Virus record (IMG/VR): IMGVR_UViG_3300027760_000040
Span: 1-42,629 of that record
From: a virus
DNA: 42,629 bases
Reading direction: 5' to 3' (one strand)
The first letter of the stretch is position 1; each line of letters starts with the position of its first letter. A model generated the notes under the pieces. The model made no database searches. It saw only the letters and a program-made list of their open reading frames with translations, and had not been told where the DNA came from. A program made the position numbers and the translations under genes. This document shows, in pieces, positions 28,775-36,179 of the stretch.

Positions 28775-29436
28775 ATGGCCCCCGCAATGATGCCAGAAGA
28801 GGTTTTGGGGTAGCGGTCAGTAGTCTGCTTTTCAGCAGCAAATTGGTTGGCTTTACGCATCCAATTGCGCCACGTACCAACCCAGTCACTCTTGGCCGCA
28901 GTAAATTCGTAATCGCGGAACACCTTTGTTTGCTCGGCATGATCAACCAATGGGCATTCGGTCTTCACCCAAGTCTTCATGTCGTCAGTAACCTCAAAGT
29001 CTTTGGGGCACTTCTTGGCTGGCTTCTTTGCGGAAGATGGTTCTTGGTTTATGGTTCTTGGTTCTTGGTTAGGTGGCGGTTCGTTCACGACTCGTGTACG
29101 CTTCGTGCCTTTTTCTTTACGCTTCGCTTCACGTTCGTTGGCGATTCGTTTGTTAGTGTCGGCCTTAGCGTGGTACTGGTGTAGATCTTCAAGTATCCAA
29201 TCTTGGACATATCTACCCTCATCATCAAGCGTGAAGAACCTGCCAAGAACAAACTTAACCGCCTCAACCTCAGCCTCAGTAGAAGCCCAAGTCCATTCAA
29301 TTGCTTGCTCTAACGTGGGGAAAACTTCACGGTCATAGCACGAGTCGATAAGAAGCGTGTACGCTCCGTGCTGGAGCATGGTCAGTCGACCTGCTTTCTT
29401 AGCATAGTCGCCAAGATTCCTTTTGTAGTAATGCAT
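28771..29436 (-). CDS. DUF1376-like replication initiation protein
   Basis: The product has 221 residues. The N-terminus (MHYYKRNLGDYAKKAGRLTM, LQHGAYTLLIDSCYD, then FPTLEQAI) is the DUF1376 pattern found in phage replication proteins of the lambda O / helicase-loader type. A basic, Pro/Gln-rich linker (about 105-140) with a short EPPPNQEP / NQEPSS repeat follows, then a C-terminal domain with VGTWRNWMRKANQFAA, as in DnaT-like or primosome loaders. It probably binds the origin and brings in the helicase encoded next to it. The 102-base leader upstream (29437-29538) has a short UCCCGAAGA-type hairpin. Confidence 0.8.
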   Translation of the reverse strand: MHYYKRNLGDYAKKAGRLTMLQHGAYTLLIDSCYDREVFPTLEQAIEWTWASTEAEVEAVKFVLGRFFTLDDEGRYVQDWILEDLHQYHAKADTNKRIANEREAKRKEKGTKRTRVVNEPPPNQEPRTINQEPSSAKKPAKKCPKDFEVTDDMKTWVKTECPLVDHAEQTKVFRDYEFTAAKSDWVGTWRNWMRKANQFAAEKQTTDRYPKTSSGIIAGAI

Positions 29437-29532
29437 AAAAACCTTACGTTATAGGTTGTCGTTACAGAAGAAACCTCGGCAGGACGGTAACGAATCGTCT
29501 CTTCGGGAGCTACCCTAGCCGCGTTTCAAAAC

Positions 29533-29562
29533 ATCATATCACGAAAATAAATCAGGCCGCAA
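29533..29562 (-). promoter_or_regulatory. Possible promoter for the replication operon
   Basis: Minus strand: -10 TATGAT (29538-29533) with TTGCGG 18 bases upstream (29562-29557) inside the end of the repressor gene. The -10 is good (5 of 6), the -35 poor (3 of 6). It may supply extra transcription of the replication genes. Confidence 0.35.
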
Positions 29563-29739
29563 GTCAGCCTTCTTGACCAGCCCTTGGGTAGCCTCTTCTA
29601 TTGCCAAAGCTAGCTTAGGGGACGCCTTACGCTTGCCGTTGATCAATAGGCTGAACCATGTCAGGGATATGCCCAAGTAGGTTGCCATCTCACTCTTTGC
29701 GCCTCGTGGCTCTTCTTTAAAGTAGTCTGTCAGTGTCAT
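29539..29739 (-). CDS. Cro/YdaS-like small repressor
   Basis: The product has 66 residues from ATG 29739 (AGGG seven bases upstream): MTLTDYFKEEPRGAKSEMAT then YLGISLTWFSLLINGKRKAS and PKLALAIEEATQGLVKKADL. The helix-turn-helix lies at about 14-45, and the final LRPDLFS matches the end typical of YdaS-like Cro proteins. It is the only clear transcription regulator of the early region. It lies beside three operator-like sites at 29769-29827 and so probably controls its own promoter, the divergent plus-strand operon and the early promoters A and B. Confidence 0.8.
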   Translation of the reverse strand: MTLTDYFKEEPRGAKSEMATYLGISLTWFSLLINGKRKASPKLALAIEEATQGLVKKADLRPDLFS

Positions 29740-29876
29740 AGTTGTCCCTTTCAGATCGGCAGTATGACACAAACTTTTAGTTAAAACAACCCCAAGTTTT
29801 ACTCAAGTATTTTAACAGTTGATTAAATTGTGGTGTAATGCATGCACGCCGATACGGCGGTTTTAGGAGTGACGTG
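29740..29876. promoter_or_regulatory. Divergent control region with three operator-like sites
   Basis: Three imperfect palindromes related to TTTAACT-N3-AGTTAAA lie at 29769-29785, 29797-29813 and 29811-29827. A plus-strand promoter (-35 TTAACA 29812-29817, 16 bases, -10 TGTAAT 29834-29839) overlaps the third site. Minus-strand options are TTGTTT-N17-CATACT or TTGAGT-N17-TAACTA. The layout resembles a lambdoid OR region with a single small repressor. The longest non-coding gap of the window, it is also AT-rich and could hold an origin, but no direct iterons are seen. Confidence 0.55.
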
Positions 29877-30110
29877 ATGGAAAAAGACGTGCGTAAGGTA
29901 ATCCCTTACACAACCCCCAAGGGCATCCAAATTGGATCGCGCTACACCCCCCCGCAGCACCGCATAACGCCTGAAGAGGAGACTGTTCAGTTGGCTATGT
30001 TAGGTGTTAGAAGACCCATGAACCCCTTAGCGCAAGTCGTCTTACAGATGGTAGGCATCTGTTTTGGTGCGTTCTTGCTTATCCAACTCATTAAATGGTT
30101 AGGAATTTAA
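29877..30110 (+). CDS. Membrane-anchored small protein (77 residues)
   Basis: The product from ATG 29877 (AGGAG eight bases upstream) starts MEKDVRKVIPYTTPKGIQIG, with a polar domain and one C-terminal membrane helix (VVLQMVGICFGAFLLIQLIK). It is a tail-anchored inner-membrane protein, first in the plus-strand early operon. An upstream ATG at 29838 has no ribosome-binding site. Function is unknown. Confidence 0.65.
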   Translation: MEKDVRKVIPYTTPKGIQIGSRYTPPQHRITPEEETVQLAMLGVRRPMNPLAQVVLQMVGICFGAFLLIQLIKWLGI

Positions 30111-30251
30111 ATGGACATCAAACCAATGACTGACGAAAAGATTGCCGAACTTGCCCAAGAGCTGGCTCATGGCGAAAAGTTTGCTGATGACGAGATTGAG
30201 GGCTTGATTCACTTCATACGCCTTTATGAAGACGCGCAGGGGATCGTATGA
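30111..30251 (+). CDS. Small acidic helical protein (46 residues)
   Basis: The product starts MDIKPMTDEKIAELAQELAH and continues helical to EDAQGIV. It directly follows the upstream stop and overlaps the next start (ATGA). Short but well packed. No family recognised. Confidence 0.6.
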   Translation: MDIKPMTDEKIAELAQELAHGEKFADDEIEGLIHFIRLYEDAQGIV

Positions 30252-30412
30252 ACCAAGAATACTACGAATGGCTAGAAGACCCTGTAGCCCAGCATGAGTA
30301 CCGCAAGTTTTTACTAAATGATGAGATGAAAAGGAGCCAATTACCCGACCCATTTACAACCGATCCACAGGATTTCTTAACAGCTTTAAACAGGACTACA
30401 TATGATCATTGA
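30248..30412 (+). CDS. Small acidic protein (54 residues)
   Basis: The product starts MNQEYYEWLEDPVAQHEYRK and ends DFLTALNRTTYDH. It overlaps the upstream stop (ATGA) and the SSB-like gene start by 11 bases, so it is translated in the same operon. Function is unknown. Confidence 0.6.
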   Translation: MNQEYYEWLEDPVAQHEYRKFLLNDEMKRSQLPDPFTTDPQDFLTALNRTTYDH

Positions 30413-31049
30413 AAACAAACCTAAATCTTCTTTTTCCCCAGTTCCCTCTGGACTTCACTTAGCACGCTGTTACCGCATCATTGACTTAGGTACGCAAAAA
30501 AGCGAATTTGAGGGAAACGTCAAGTTTCTCCGTAAGCTCAAAGTTTGCTGGGAAGTCTTTGGCGAAGACGACAACGGAAACCCCCTTTGCACAGCCTCTG
30601 GTGAGCCTTTAGTCATTACCAAGGACTACACCATGTCTTGGGCTGATAAAGCCACCCTACGCATTGATTTGCAGTCTTGGAGGGGCAAACCCTTTACTGT
30701 AGAAGAACAGCGCCGATTTGACCTTAAAACCGTGCTGGACAAGTGGTGCATGTTGAATGTTGCCCACAAAGCCAAAAAGACAGGTGATGGCGTATATGCC
30801 AACATTGTGGCCATTACCCCTGTTCCAAATGCGGTTAAGTCTGCGGGGCTTCCTGATGGCCATAACGCAGCCCAAATGTTCCAGATCAGCGATCCTGACA
30901 TGGCGATGTTTGACACATTCTCAGACTTTTTGAAGAAACAAATCAGCGAGTCTCCAGAGTGGAAAGCACAAAACAAGAAGTCAGGCAGCGGGTTTGATGA
31001 TATGCCTAACGATCTTGACGACGAAGATTTGTCGGATCTGCCATTTTGA
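30402..31049 (+). CDS. SSB-like single-stranded DNA-binding protein
   Basis: The product has 215 residues. The N-terminal two-thirds has the strand pattern of an OB fold (GLHLARCYRIIDLGTQKS, KLKVCWEVFGED, WCMLNVAHKAKKTGDG, NIVAITPVP), and the tail ends DDEDLSDLPF, an acidic hydrophobic tip like the host SSB tail that recruits replication and repair proteins. This fits the environmental-phage SSB-type proteins that sit beside an exonuclease. It would coat single strands during recombination and replication. Confidence 0.75.
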   Translation: MIIENKPKSSFSPVPSGLHLARCYRIIDLGTQKSEFEGNVKFLRKLKVCWEVFGEDDNGNPLCTASGEPLVITKDYTMSWADKATLRIDLQSWRGKPFTVEEQRRFDLKTVLDKWCMLNVAHKAKKTGDGVYANIVAITPVPNAVKSAGLPDGHNAAQMFQISDPDMAMFDTFSDFLKKQISESPEWKAQNKKSGSGFDDMPNDLDDEDLSDLPF

Positions 31050-31108
31050 GGTGAAATAATACCAATGTTACGTATACAATAGAGTCTTGTTTAACCAAGG
31101 AGAAATCC

Positions 31109-31585
31109 ATGACACAGCAAGATTTTATTGACAGATTTGAATACCGAGATGGCAAATTGTTTTACAAAAATAGGGAAGGACACATGGCCCAAGGTTCTGA
31201 GGTTGGAACAGTAGACAAAGATGGATATTTGAAAACTTTGATTAAACGCAAACCATATCGTTTACATAGAATTATTTTCATGATGCATCACGGCTATCTT
31301 CCAAAACTTCTTGATCACATTGATGGCAATCCAGCCAACAATAAAATTGAAAACTTAAGACCTGTGACAATTTCTCAAAACAATTTAAATCGAGGGAAGC
31401 ACAAAAGCAACACGTCTGGATACAAAGGCGTTACATGGGTAGCAACACAAAATCGCTATTCATCAAGGATTGCAATAGACAAAAAGCGTTTTTTTCTAGG
31501 TTATTTTGATGACCCAAAGGAAGCGCATAAGGCATATTGCGAAGCCGCTCAAAAATATGAACCTCAATATGTGAGAACACAATGA
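31109..31585 (+). CDS. HNH-AP2 homing endonuclease
   Basis: The product has 158 residues. KPYRLHRIIFMMHHGYLPKL followed by LDHIDGNPANNKIENLRPVT (49-87) is the HNH core, with D69-H70, N77/N78 and the N82-L-R turn. SGYKGVTWVATQNRYSSRIA (103-122) and GYFDDPKEAHKAYCEAA form the AP2 DNA-binding domain. Such enzymes cut a target sequence and spread into it. The gene lies between the SSB-like and exonuclease genes, AT-richer than both, with AAGGAG before its ATG and an ATGA overlap with the exonuclease start. Confidence 0.9.
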   Translation: MTQQDFIDRFEYRDGKLFYKNREGHMAQGSEVGTVDKDGYLKTLIKRKPYRLHRIIFMMHHGYLPKLLDHIDGNPANNKIENLRPVTISQNNLNRGKHKSNTSGYKGVTWVATQNRYSSRIAIDKKRFFLGYFDDPKEAHKAYCEAAQKYEPQYVRTQ

Positions 31586-32349
31586 CCACTATGATTGTAA
31601 GAGCTTCAGAACAAAATCATTGGTATGCAATGGATGGGAGTCCAATGTATACCGTGAAATCGAAAGATGGAAGCGATAGAGCTACAACGCTGCGTGACGC
31701 TCGCAAGCTCAACTTGCTACCTTCGGTGACCACCATCATCAAATGTGCGGCTAGCCCAGGCCTAGAGGCTTGGAAGCTCAATCAGATGTTGCTGGCGGCT
31801 TTGACCTTGCCCAAGATTGATGGAGAGCCTGAAGAAAGCTTTGTTCAAAGGATTGTCAAAGATTCCAAAGAACACGCCAAACAGGCTGCGGAGCGTGGTA
31901 GCGAGATCCATGCGGCTATCGAGACCTTCTATGAGGGCATCATGCTGGCCAACATGGCTGAGTACCAAGTGGGCGTAGCGCAGAGCATAGAAGAGACCTT
32001 TGGCCGCTTAGACTTTAAGTCTGAGAAGTCTTTTGCCAGCAAGTACGGCTTTGGGGGTAAGGTAGATCTGCACGCAGAAAACGTGGTGATTGACCTTAAG
32101 ACCAAAGAGTTTACAGACCCCAAAGACGTTAAGGGGTTTGATGAGCACCGGATGCAATTGGCGGCATATCGTGTTGGGTTAGGAATGCCCAATGCACGTT
32201 GCGCCAACGTGTTTGCATCGGTAACGGAGCCTGGCCTTTGCGTGGTCTATGAGTGGTCTCAAGAAGAACTCAGTCAAGGTTGGCAAATGTTCAAAGGCTT
32301 GTTGGACTATTGGTACGCTAAAAATCAACTTGGAAAGGAAATATTATGA
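31582..32349 (+). CDS. PD-(D/E)XK exonuclease (RecB/Cas4-like)
   Basis: The product has 255 residues. RGSEIHAAIETFYEG (H110), YGFGGKVDLHAE (D162), NVVIDLKTKEFT (D171-x-K173) and MQLAAYRVGL (QxxxY, 192-196) are motifs I to IV of PD-(D/E)XK nucleases of the RecB/Cas4 type. In phages such enzymes resect DNA ends for recombination, working with an SSB or annealing protein, here the neighbour. No iron-sulphur cysteines are visible. The start overlaps the HNH stop (ATGA). Confidence 0.85.
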   Translation: MTTMIVRASEQNHWYAMDGSPMYTVKSKDGSDRATTLRDARKLNLLPSVTTIIKCAASPGLEAWKLNQMLLAALTLPKIDGEPEESFVQRIVKDSKEHAKQAAERGSEIHAAIETFYEGIMLANMAEYQVGVAQSIEETFGRLDFKSEKSFASKYGFGGKVDLHAENVVIDLKTKEFTDPKDVKGFDEHRMQLAAYRVGLGMPNARCANVFASVTEPGLCVVYEWSQEELSQGWQMFKGLLDYWYAKNQLGKEIL

Positions 32350-32615
32350 AATTCAAACTTGAAGTGTCTGCGGAAGACTTTAAAAAAATTATCTTTGCTC
32401 TGCAAGAGCTTCCCTACAGGGAGTGCAGCGATCTGATGGAAGATATTGTTGCCCAAGGATTGGCTCAAAAAGAAGAATACGAAACCTTTCAAAAGGACGT
32501 AGACATCTTTATAGAGAACTGGGGCAAGACAGAAGAGGAAGAGCTAGAGTTTGACTTCATTGAAGAAATCAAGAAGCCTTCTAAATCCTCTAAGAACAAA
32601 AGGAGCAGCCGATGA
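32346..32615 (+). CDS. Small acidic protein (89 residues)
   Basis: The product starts MKFKLEVSAEDFKKIIFALQ and is acidic except for a basic tail (KKPSKSSKNKRSSR). ATGA overlaps occur at both ends. Coil-forming and possibly DNA-end associated through its tail. Function is unknown. Confidence 0.65.
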   Translation: MKFKLEVSAEDFKKIIFALQELPYRECSDLMEDIVAQGLAQKEEYETFQKDVDIFIENWGKTEEEELEFDFIEEIKKPSKSSKNKRSSR

Positions 32616-32848
32616 AAAACCCTTGGTTGACAGAAGATGACATCAAGCAGATATTTTTTCAGACTAACAATGAGAACCCAAAGGGCTTCTACTCAGGCGA
32701 TTTGGACATCATGGAGTTTGCTGACAAGGTCATCTTGGTGGCTTCACACCGTATTGCACAGACTGAACGAGCTATGTGTGTTCGCTTTGTTAACACCTTA
32801 AACACAAACGTGGGCAGGGCGTTGGAAGAGTACAGGGGTAATCTGTAG
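32612..32848 (+). CDS. Last gene of the plus-strand operon (78 residues)
   Basis: The product starts MKNPWLTEDDIKQIFFQTNN and ends in a helix (MCVRFVNTLNTNVGRALEEY). The start overlaps the upstream stop (ATGA). It ends just before a terminator. The helix-rich end resembles other small phage accessory proteins. Function is unknown. Confidence 0.65.
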   Translation: MKNPWLTEDDIKQIFFQTNNENPKGFYSGDLDIMEFADKVILVASHRIAQTERAMCVRFVNTLNTNVGRALEEYRGNL

Positions 32849-32850
32849 GT

Positions 32851-32876
32851 AAAAAAAGCCCCCAGAGATGGGGGCT
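32851..32876 (-). terminator. Rho-independent terminator of the late operon
   Basis: Minus-strand RNA forms a perfect 7-bp stem AGCCCCC / GGGGGCT with a 6-base loop (32857-32876) followed by at least six U residues (32856-32851). It ends the minus-strand ejection-protein transcript. On the plus strand the hairpin has no U-run, but it could still slow the converging transcript. Confidence 0.8.
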
Positions 32877-32921
32877 AATTCCTTGAAGTGGCAACTGCAA
32901 GGTTTGTGGGGTAATTGTAAC

Positions 32922-34688
32922 CTATTGCTGATTCAAGATGTTTTCTTCTTCTGGTTTTGCAGACAAAACTCCGGCACCACGAGCGGCGGCTTGAGATGCC
33001 AAAGGAGCAGCTTGCTTCATAAACTGTGGACGATCAGTTGCCATTTTAGTTAACAAGCCCATAGCTGGTTTGTTGTAAAGCATACCGCTCAATGCAAGCG
33101 GAACAAGCGGAACGGCGGCGGCCCCAGCTAAACCTCCGGTAACGCCAGCCGCTCCAGAAGCGCCACCAAGCAAGCTTGCAGCCAACAATCTATCTGCCGT
33201 ACCGCTATTGGGTGCGGCTGGCCCTAAAACCCTCATAGAGGCATCAGAAATCTTTTGCAACTCAGGTTTGCCTTTTGCCTGTCCCCTAAACTGAGTTGGG
33301 CTGAATACGCCCTCTTCTGCACCAACCATTTCGGATGATTTCTTTACAGGCAGCAAGTTTTTAAAAGCTTGATGGGTATCGGTCAAAAGCTTACCTATTT
33401 GCGGGTTTTGTTTTGTAAGCTCTTTTCTAAGAATGTCTTGAACCTTAGAGTAAGCTTGAGCAACTTCATTTTGGCCCATAGCATAATTTCTGCTGGATTG
33501 CTCGCCAAGATACCTCTCCAGCGTTCTAAATTGACCACCGCTTAAAACCGTATTGTTTTCAAGATGCTGGATAACATTCTCCACAATGTCTTTCTCAAAA
33601 GATCTGCTTTGTGATGGAACCATATCATTGGTGGTTTTTAGAATGTTATCCCACAAAGTCTCTACGGTTCCTTTTGAGTTTGCAGTTGAAGATCTGTTAA
33701 CAAATTTAGCTTTTTGCAAAATTTCATCATATCTGTTGCTAATTTCGTTTTCCAAGAATTCAACCATTGGACGGCCAGCAGGGATATCCTTGGGAACTGT
33801 TTCGCCTAAAGGCTTTAGCACTCTGTTAGCTAGTGCTCGATTAAAGTCTTCTGCGCTTGTTTTGATGCCTTGGGCAACCATTTGACCAGCAACGGGTACG
33901 CTAGTAAGCTTTGCCTCTAGTCCTTGGGCCAACCTGCCTAAAACAGGAATTTCGCTTGCCAATTGGCCTGGGGTGAAATACTTCATGCCCATGTCTTTGA
34001 GCATTTGCATTTTTTCTGACACTTGTGGACTCATAACTACTTGAGTGGCTTTTCCCAAAGCTGCGCCAGCTCCAGCGCCAAACCCGACTTGACCAGCTTT
34101 CTCCTCAAGAAACTTAGCGTAGTCTTCTTGATCAGATGTGGGTGTTAATGCGGCACCAGCAGCCCCTTGGCCAGCCATTCTTGCAGTAACAGATTTGCCC
34201 ATCTTGGGAATAGCACTAATGCCTTTTTCTGCGACTTTACCAAGCTTCAAAGAAAGTGGGCTAGCTATCTCTCCCACAAACTCACCAACAGAGGATGGAG
34301 TTCCACCAATCTCTTTAAGAGTTTTGGATAGCTTTTCTACTTCTCTTGCTGGTTTGTTTATTCCTAAAAACTGTGCAGCGCCAGCAATAGGCTTTAAAGT
34401 ACCCAAGGCAGCAGACGCGATGGGAGCACCAAAAGCAGCCATCTCTGGGCTGTAAATGCCGCCCATAGGATCAACATAGGTTTCGCCTGAAGCTATGCGC
34501 TTGGCAAGATCATTCTTAGAAACTTCTACTTTTTTGGGTTCCACCCTAGCTTCAGGCTCTGCGGCTTTTGGGGCCATGTATTGAGTGCGGGCAACCTCTA
34601 AAAGCTGCGCCTCAGAAGCACCCTCTGGCCCCTGAATTCTCAATATATTTCCATCAGGGGCTTGTATTCTGTAGATTACATCAGCCAT
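32922..34688 (-). CDS. Internal virion / ejection protein (588 residues)
   Basis: The N-terminus (VIYRIQAPDGNILRIQGPEG then ASEAQLLEVARTQY) is a short beta/helix motif I associate with phage DNA-ejection proteins. The rest is helical with Ala/Gly-rich hydrophobic stretches (GAAGAALTPTSDQ, GFGAGAGAALGKATQVV, GGASGAAGVTGGLAGAAAVP) that could insert in a membrane. This fits a P22 gp16/gp20 or T7 gp15/gp16 role: leaving the head with the DNA and forming a channel through the cell envelope. Last gene of the late operon. No transglycosylase motif was seen. Confidence 0.6.
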   Translation of the reverse strand: MADVIYRIQAPDGNILRIQGPEGASEAQLLEVARTQYMAPKAAEPEARVEPKKVEVSKNDLAKRIASGETYVDPMGGIYSPEMAAFGAPIASAALGTLKPIAGAAQFLGINKPAREVEKLSKTLKEIGGTPSSVGEFVGEIASPLSLKLGKVAEKGISAIPKMGKSVTARMAGQGAAGAALTPTSDQEDYAKFLEEKAGQVGFGAGAGAALGKATQVVMSPQVSEKMQMLKDMGMKYFTPGQLASEIPVLGRLAQGLEAKLTSVPVAGQMVAQGIKTSAEDFNRALANRVLKPLGETVPKDIPAGRPMVEFLENEISNRYDEILQKAKFVNRSSTANSKGTVETLWDNILKTTNDMVPSQSRSFEKDIVENVIQHLENNTVLSGGQFRTLERYLGEQSSRNYAMGQNEVAQAYSKVQDILRKELTKQNPQIGKLLTDTHQAFKNLLPVKKSSEMVGAEEGVFSPTQFRGQAKGKPELQKISDASMRVLGPAAPNSGTADRLLAASLLGGASGAAGVTGGLAGAAAVPLVPLALSGMLYNKPAMGLLTKMATDRPQFMKQAAPLASQAAARGAGVLSAKPEEENILNQQ

Positions 34689-36151
34689 TATGGTTTCTCC
34701 ACGCCAAGAATTTTGAATCCGCTAGTTGATGGTTGAGAAGATTGTTGTGGAGCTTGTTTAGGCAATTCTTTAGGAGCGCTTGAAATTTTTGGCAAAGTTT
34801 TATTGGATTCCCAATGAGTTTGGTATTCTTCAGCCCGATCAGACAATCTTTTAAATCCACTTTCAATTTCTGCAACCAGCGTTCTTCTTTGTGCGTTGGT
34901 GAGGGTTGGATCAGTTAATCTACCAATAGACTTTTCAAGATTTTGGGCATCAAGATTGGAGGCTTGGCCTGGCAATCTAGGAATCATAGGAATCAATGAT
35001 TTGCTGAGTGCTTCTAAATTTCTAAGAGCGGTATTATCATCTGTTCCAAACAGTCTTCCAACAGAAGATGCGTACAAGCCAGACATGACACCACTTGGTG
35101 CTTTCTCTATTTGATTTTTAATTTGACCAACTTGAGCCAAAGCAGAACTTGCTTTTACACCCTCATTGATAATTGGAACAATTACTTTTTGATAATCAAT
35201 TTTTTGTTGGTCTGTAAGTTTTGACTCTTGTTCTTTTTTCTCTTTTTCCATTTTTTCTTTTTGCATGAGTTGATTAAAACTCATTTGATCTTGGCGCAAA
35301 CCCAACATGATGCCTTGCATTGCTTGATTAAACTGCATTGCTTGTTGACGATCCATGTGACTTGTCATCATGGTCAACATTTGTTGGGCAAGCGTGTTGG
35401 CTTTATCTTCATCTATCAAACCTTTTGAATATTTTTTCGCAAGATTTTGAGCTTGAAGTTTAATTGCCGGATCTGTTGACATGAGGGAAATGGCATCAAA
35501 TGGAGTAGCGTCTGTTGTCTCGCCACCCAACATTCCCGCTTTACGCAATTTGGGAACCATCTCAGCATACTTAGCAACGGCTTCAACAGGATTGTCAGAA
35601 ATTTTTGCCAAATCAAATACAGCACTCGGATTAAATTCGTATGTTGTTTTTTTAACGCCATCTGTTTCAATTGTTTTTGGCGTGAACATTTGTTCGCCAA
35701 TTAGACGCATTTTATTTTGTTTTTCACTAGCAATAATTTGCTGTATGTACTGTGGATCTCCAGTCACACGAGCTAACTCTTTTGCTTTTTCTGTGTCAAG
35801 TACAAAACCTTGTGGCGTTTCTTTATAGAGTTGGCCCAACAAATCTTGCTTGCGTTTTTTTTCCTGTATGCCCATGTTCTCTTTGGCTAACTGGAAGCGC
35901 ATCATGGCATTATCCTGCTCGCGTCTAGCTTCTTGCTCTTGCACTCCGCGAACAGCTTTGGCTGCTTGTCCAATACTCTCACCAAAAGACCCAGTAGCGG
36001 TAGGCGTCAACATGCCTTCAGCAATTGCCAAAAGGTTGGGGTTGTAGCTTCTATTCTGACGAGAATCAAGCGTAGACATAAGCCTCTGAAAGGCCATGTC
36101 GTAGCCATCATCTTCAGGCTTTTGCATATCTAGTGATGGGTTTATTGCCAT
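34688..36151 (-). CDS. Internal virion / ejection protein (487 residues)
   Basis: Mostly helical and Gln-rich, with strong coiled-coil sections (EQEARREQDNAMMRFQLAKE, MQKEKMEKEKKEQESKLTDQ) and a C-terminal Pro/Ser tail. It lies between two other ejection-type proteins and is coupled to the next gene (TAATG). Inner-core or ejection proteins of podoviruses have this look (T7 gp15, P22 gp20). No enzymatic motif is visible. Confidence 0.6.
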   Translation of the reverse strand: MAINPSLDMQKPEDDGYDMAFQRLMSTLDSRQNRSYNPNLLAIAEGMLTPTATGSFGESIGQAAKAVRGVQEQEARREQDNAMMRFQLAKENMGIQEKKRKQDLLGQLYKETPQGFVLDTEKAKELARVTGDPQYIQQIIASEKQNKMRLIGEQMFTPKTIETDGVKKTTYEFNPSAVFDLAKISDNPVEAVAKYAEMVPKLRKAGMLGGETTDATPFDAISLMSTDPAIKLQAQNLAKKYSKGLIDEDKANTLAQQMLTMMTSHMDRQQAMQFNQAMQGIMLGLRQDQMSFNQLMQKEKMEKEKKEQESKLTDQQKIDYQKVIVPIINEGVKASSALAQVGQIKNQIEKAPSGVMSGLYASSVGRLFGTDDNTALRNLEALSKSLIPMIPRLPGQASNLDAQNLEKSIGRLTDPTLTNAQRRTLVAEIESGFKRLSDRAEEYQTHWESNKTLPKISSAPKELPKQAPQQSSQPSTSGFKILGVEKP

Positions 36152-36179
36152 AATGTTTATTTCCTAATATTAATTATTT

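Noticed and set aside
36152-36179. AT-rich gap between two ejection genes as a promoter
   Set aside because: No recognisable -35/-10 pair with correct spacing; AT-richness alone is not evidence.
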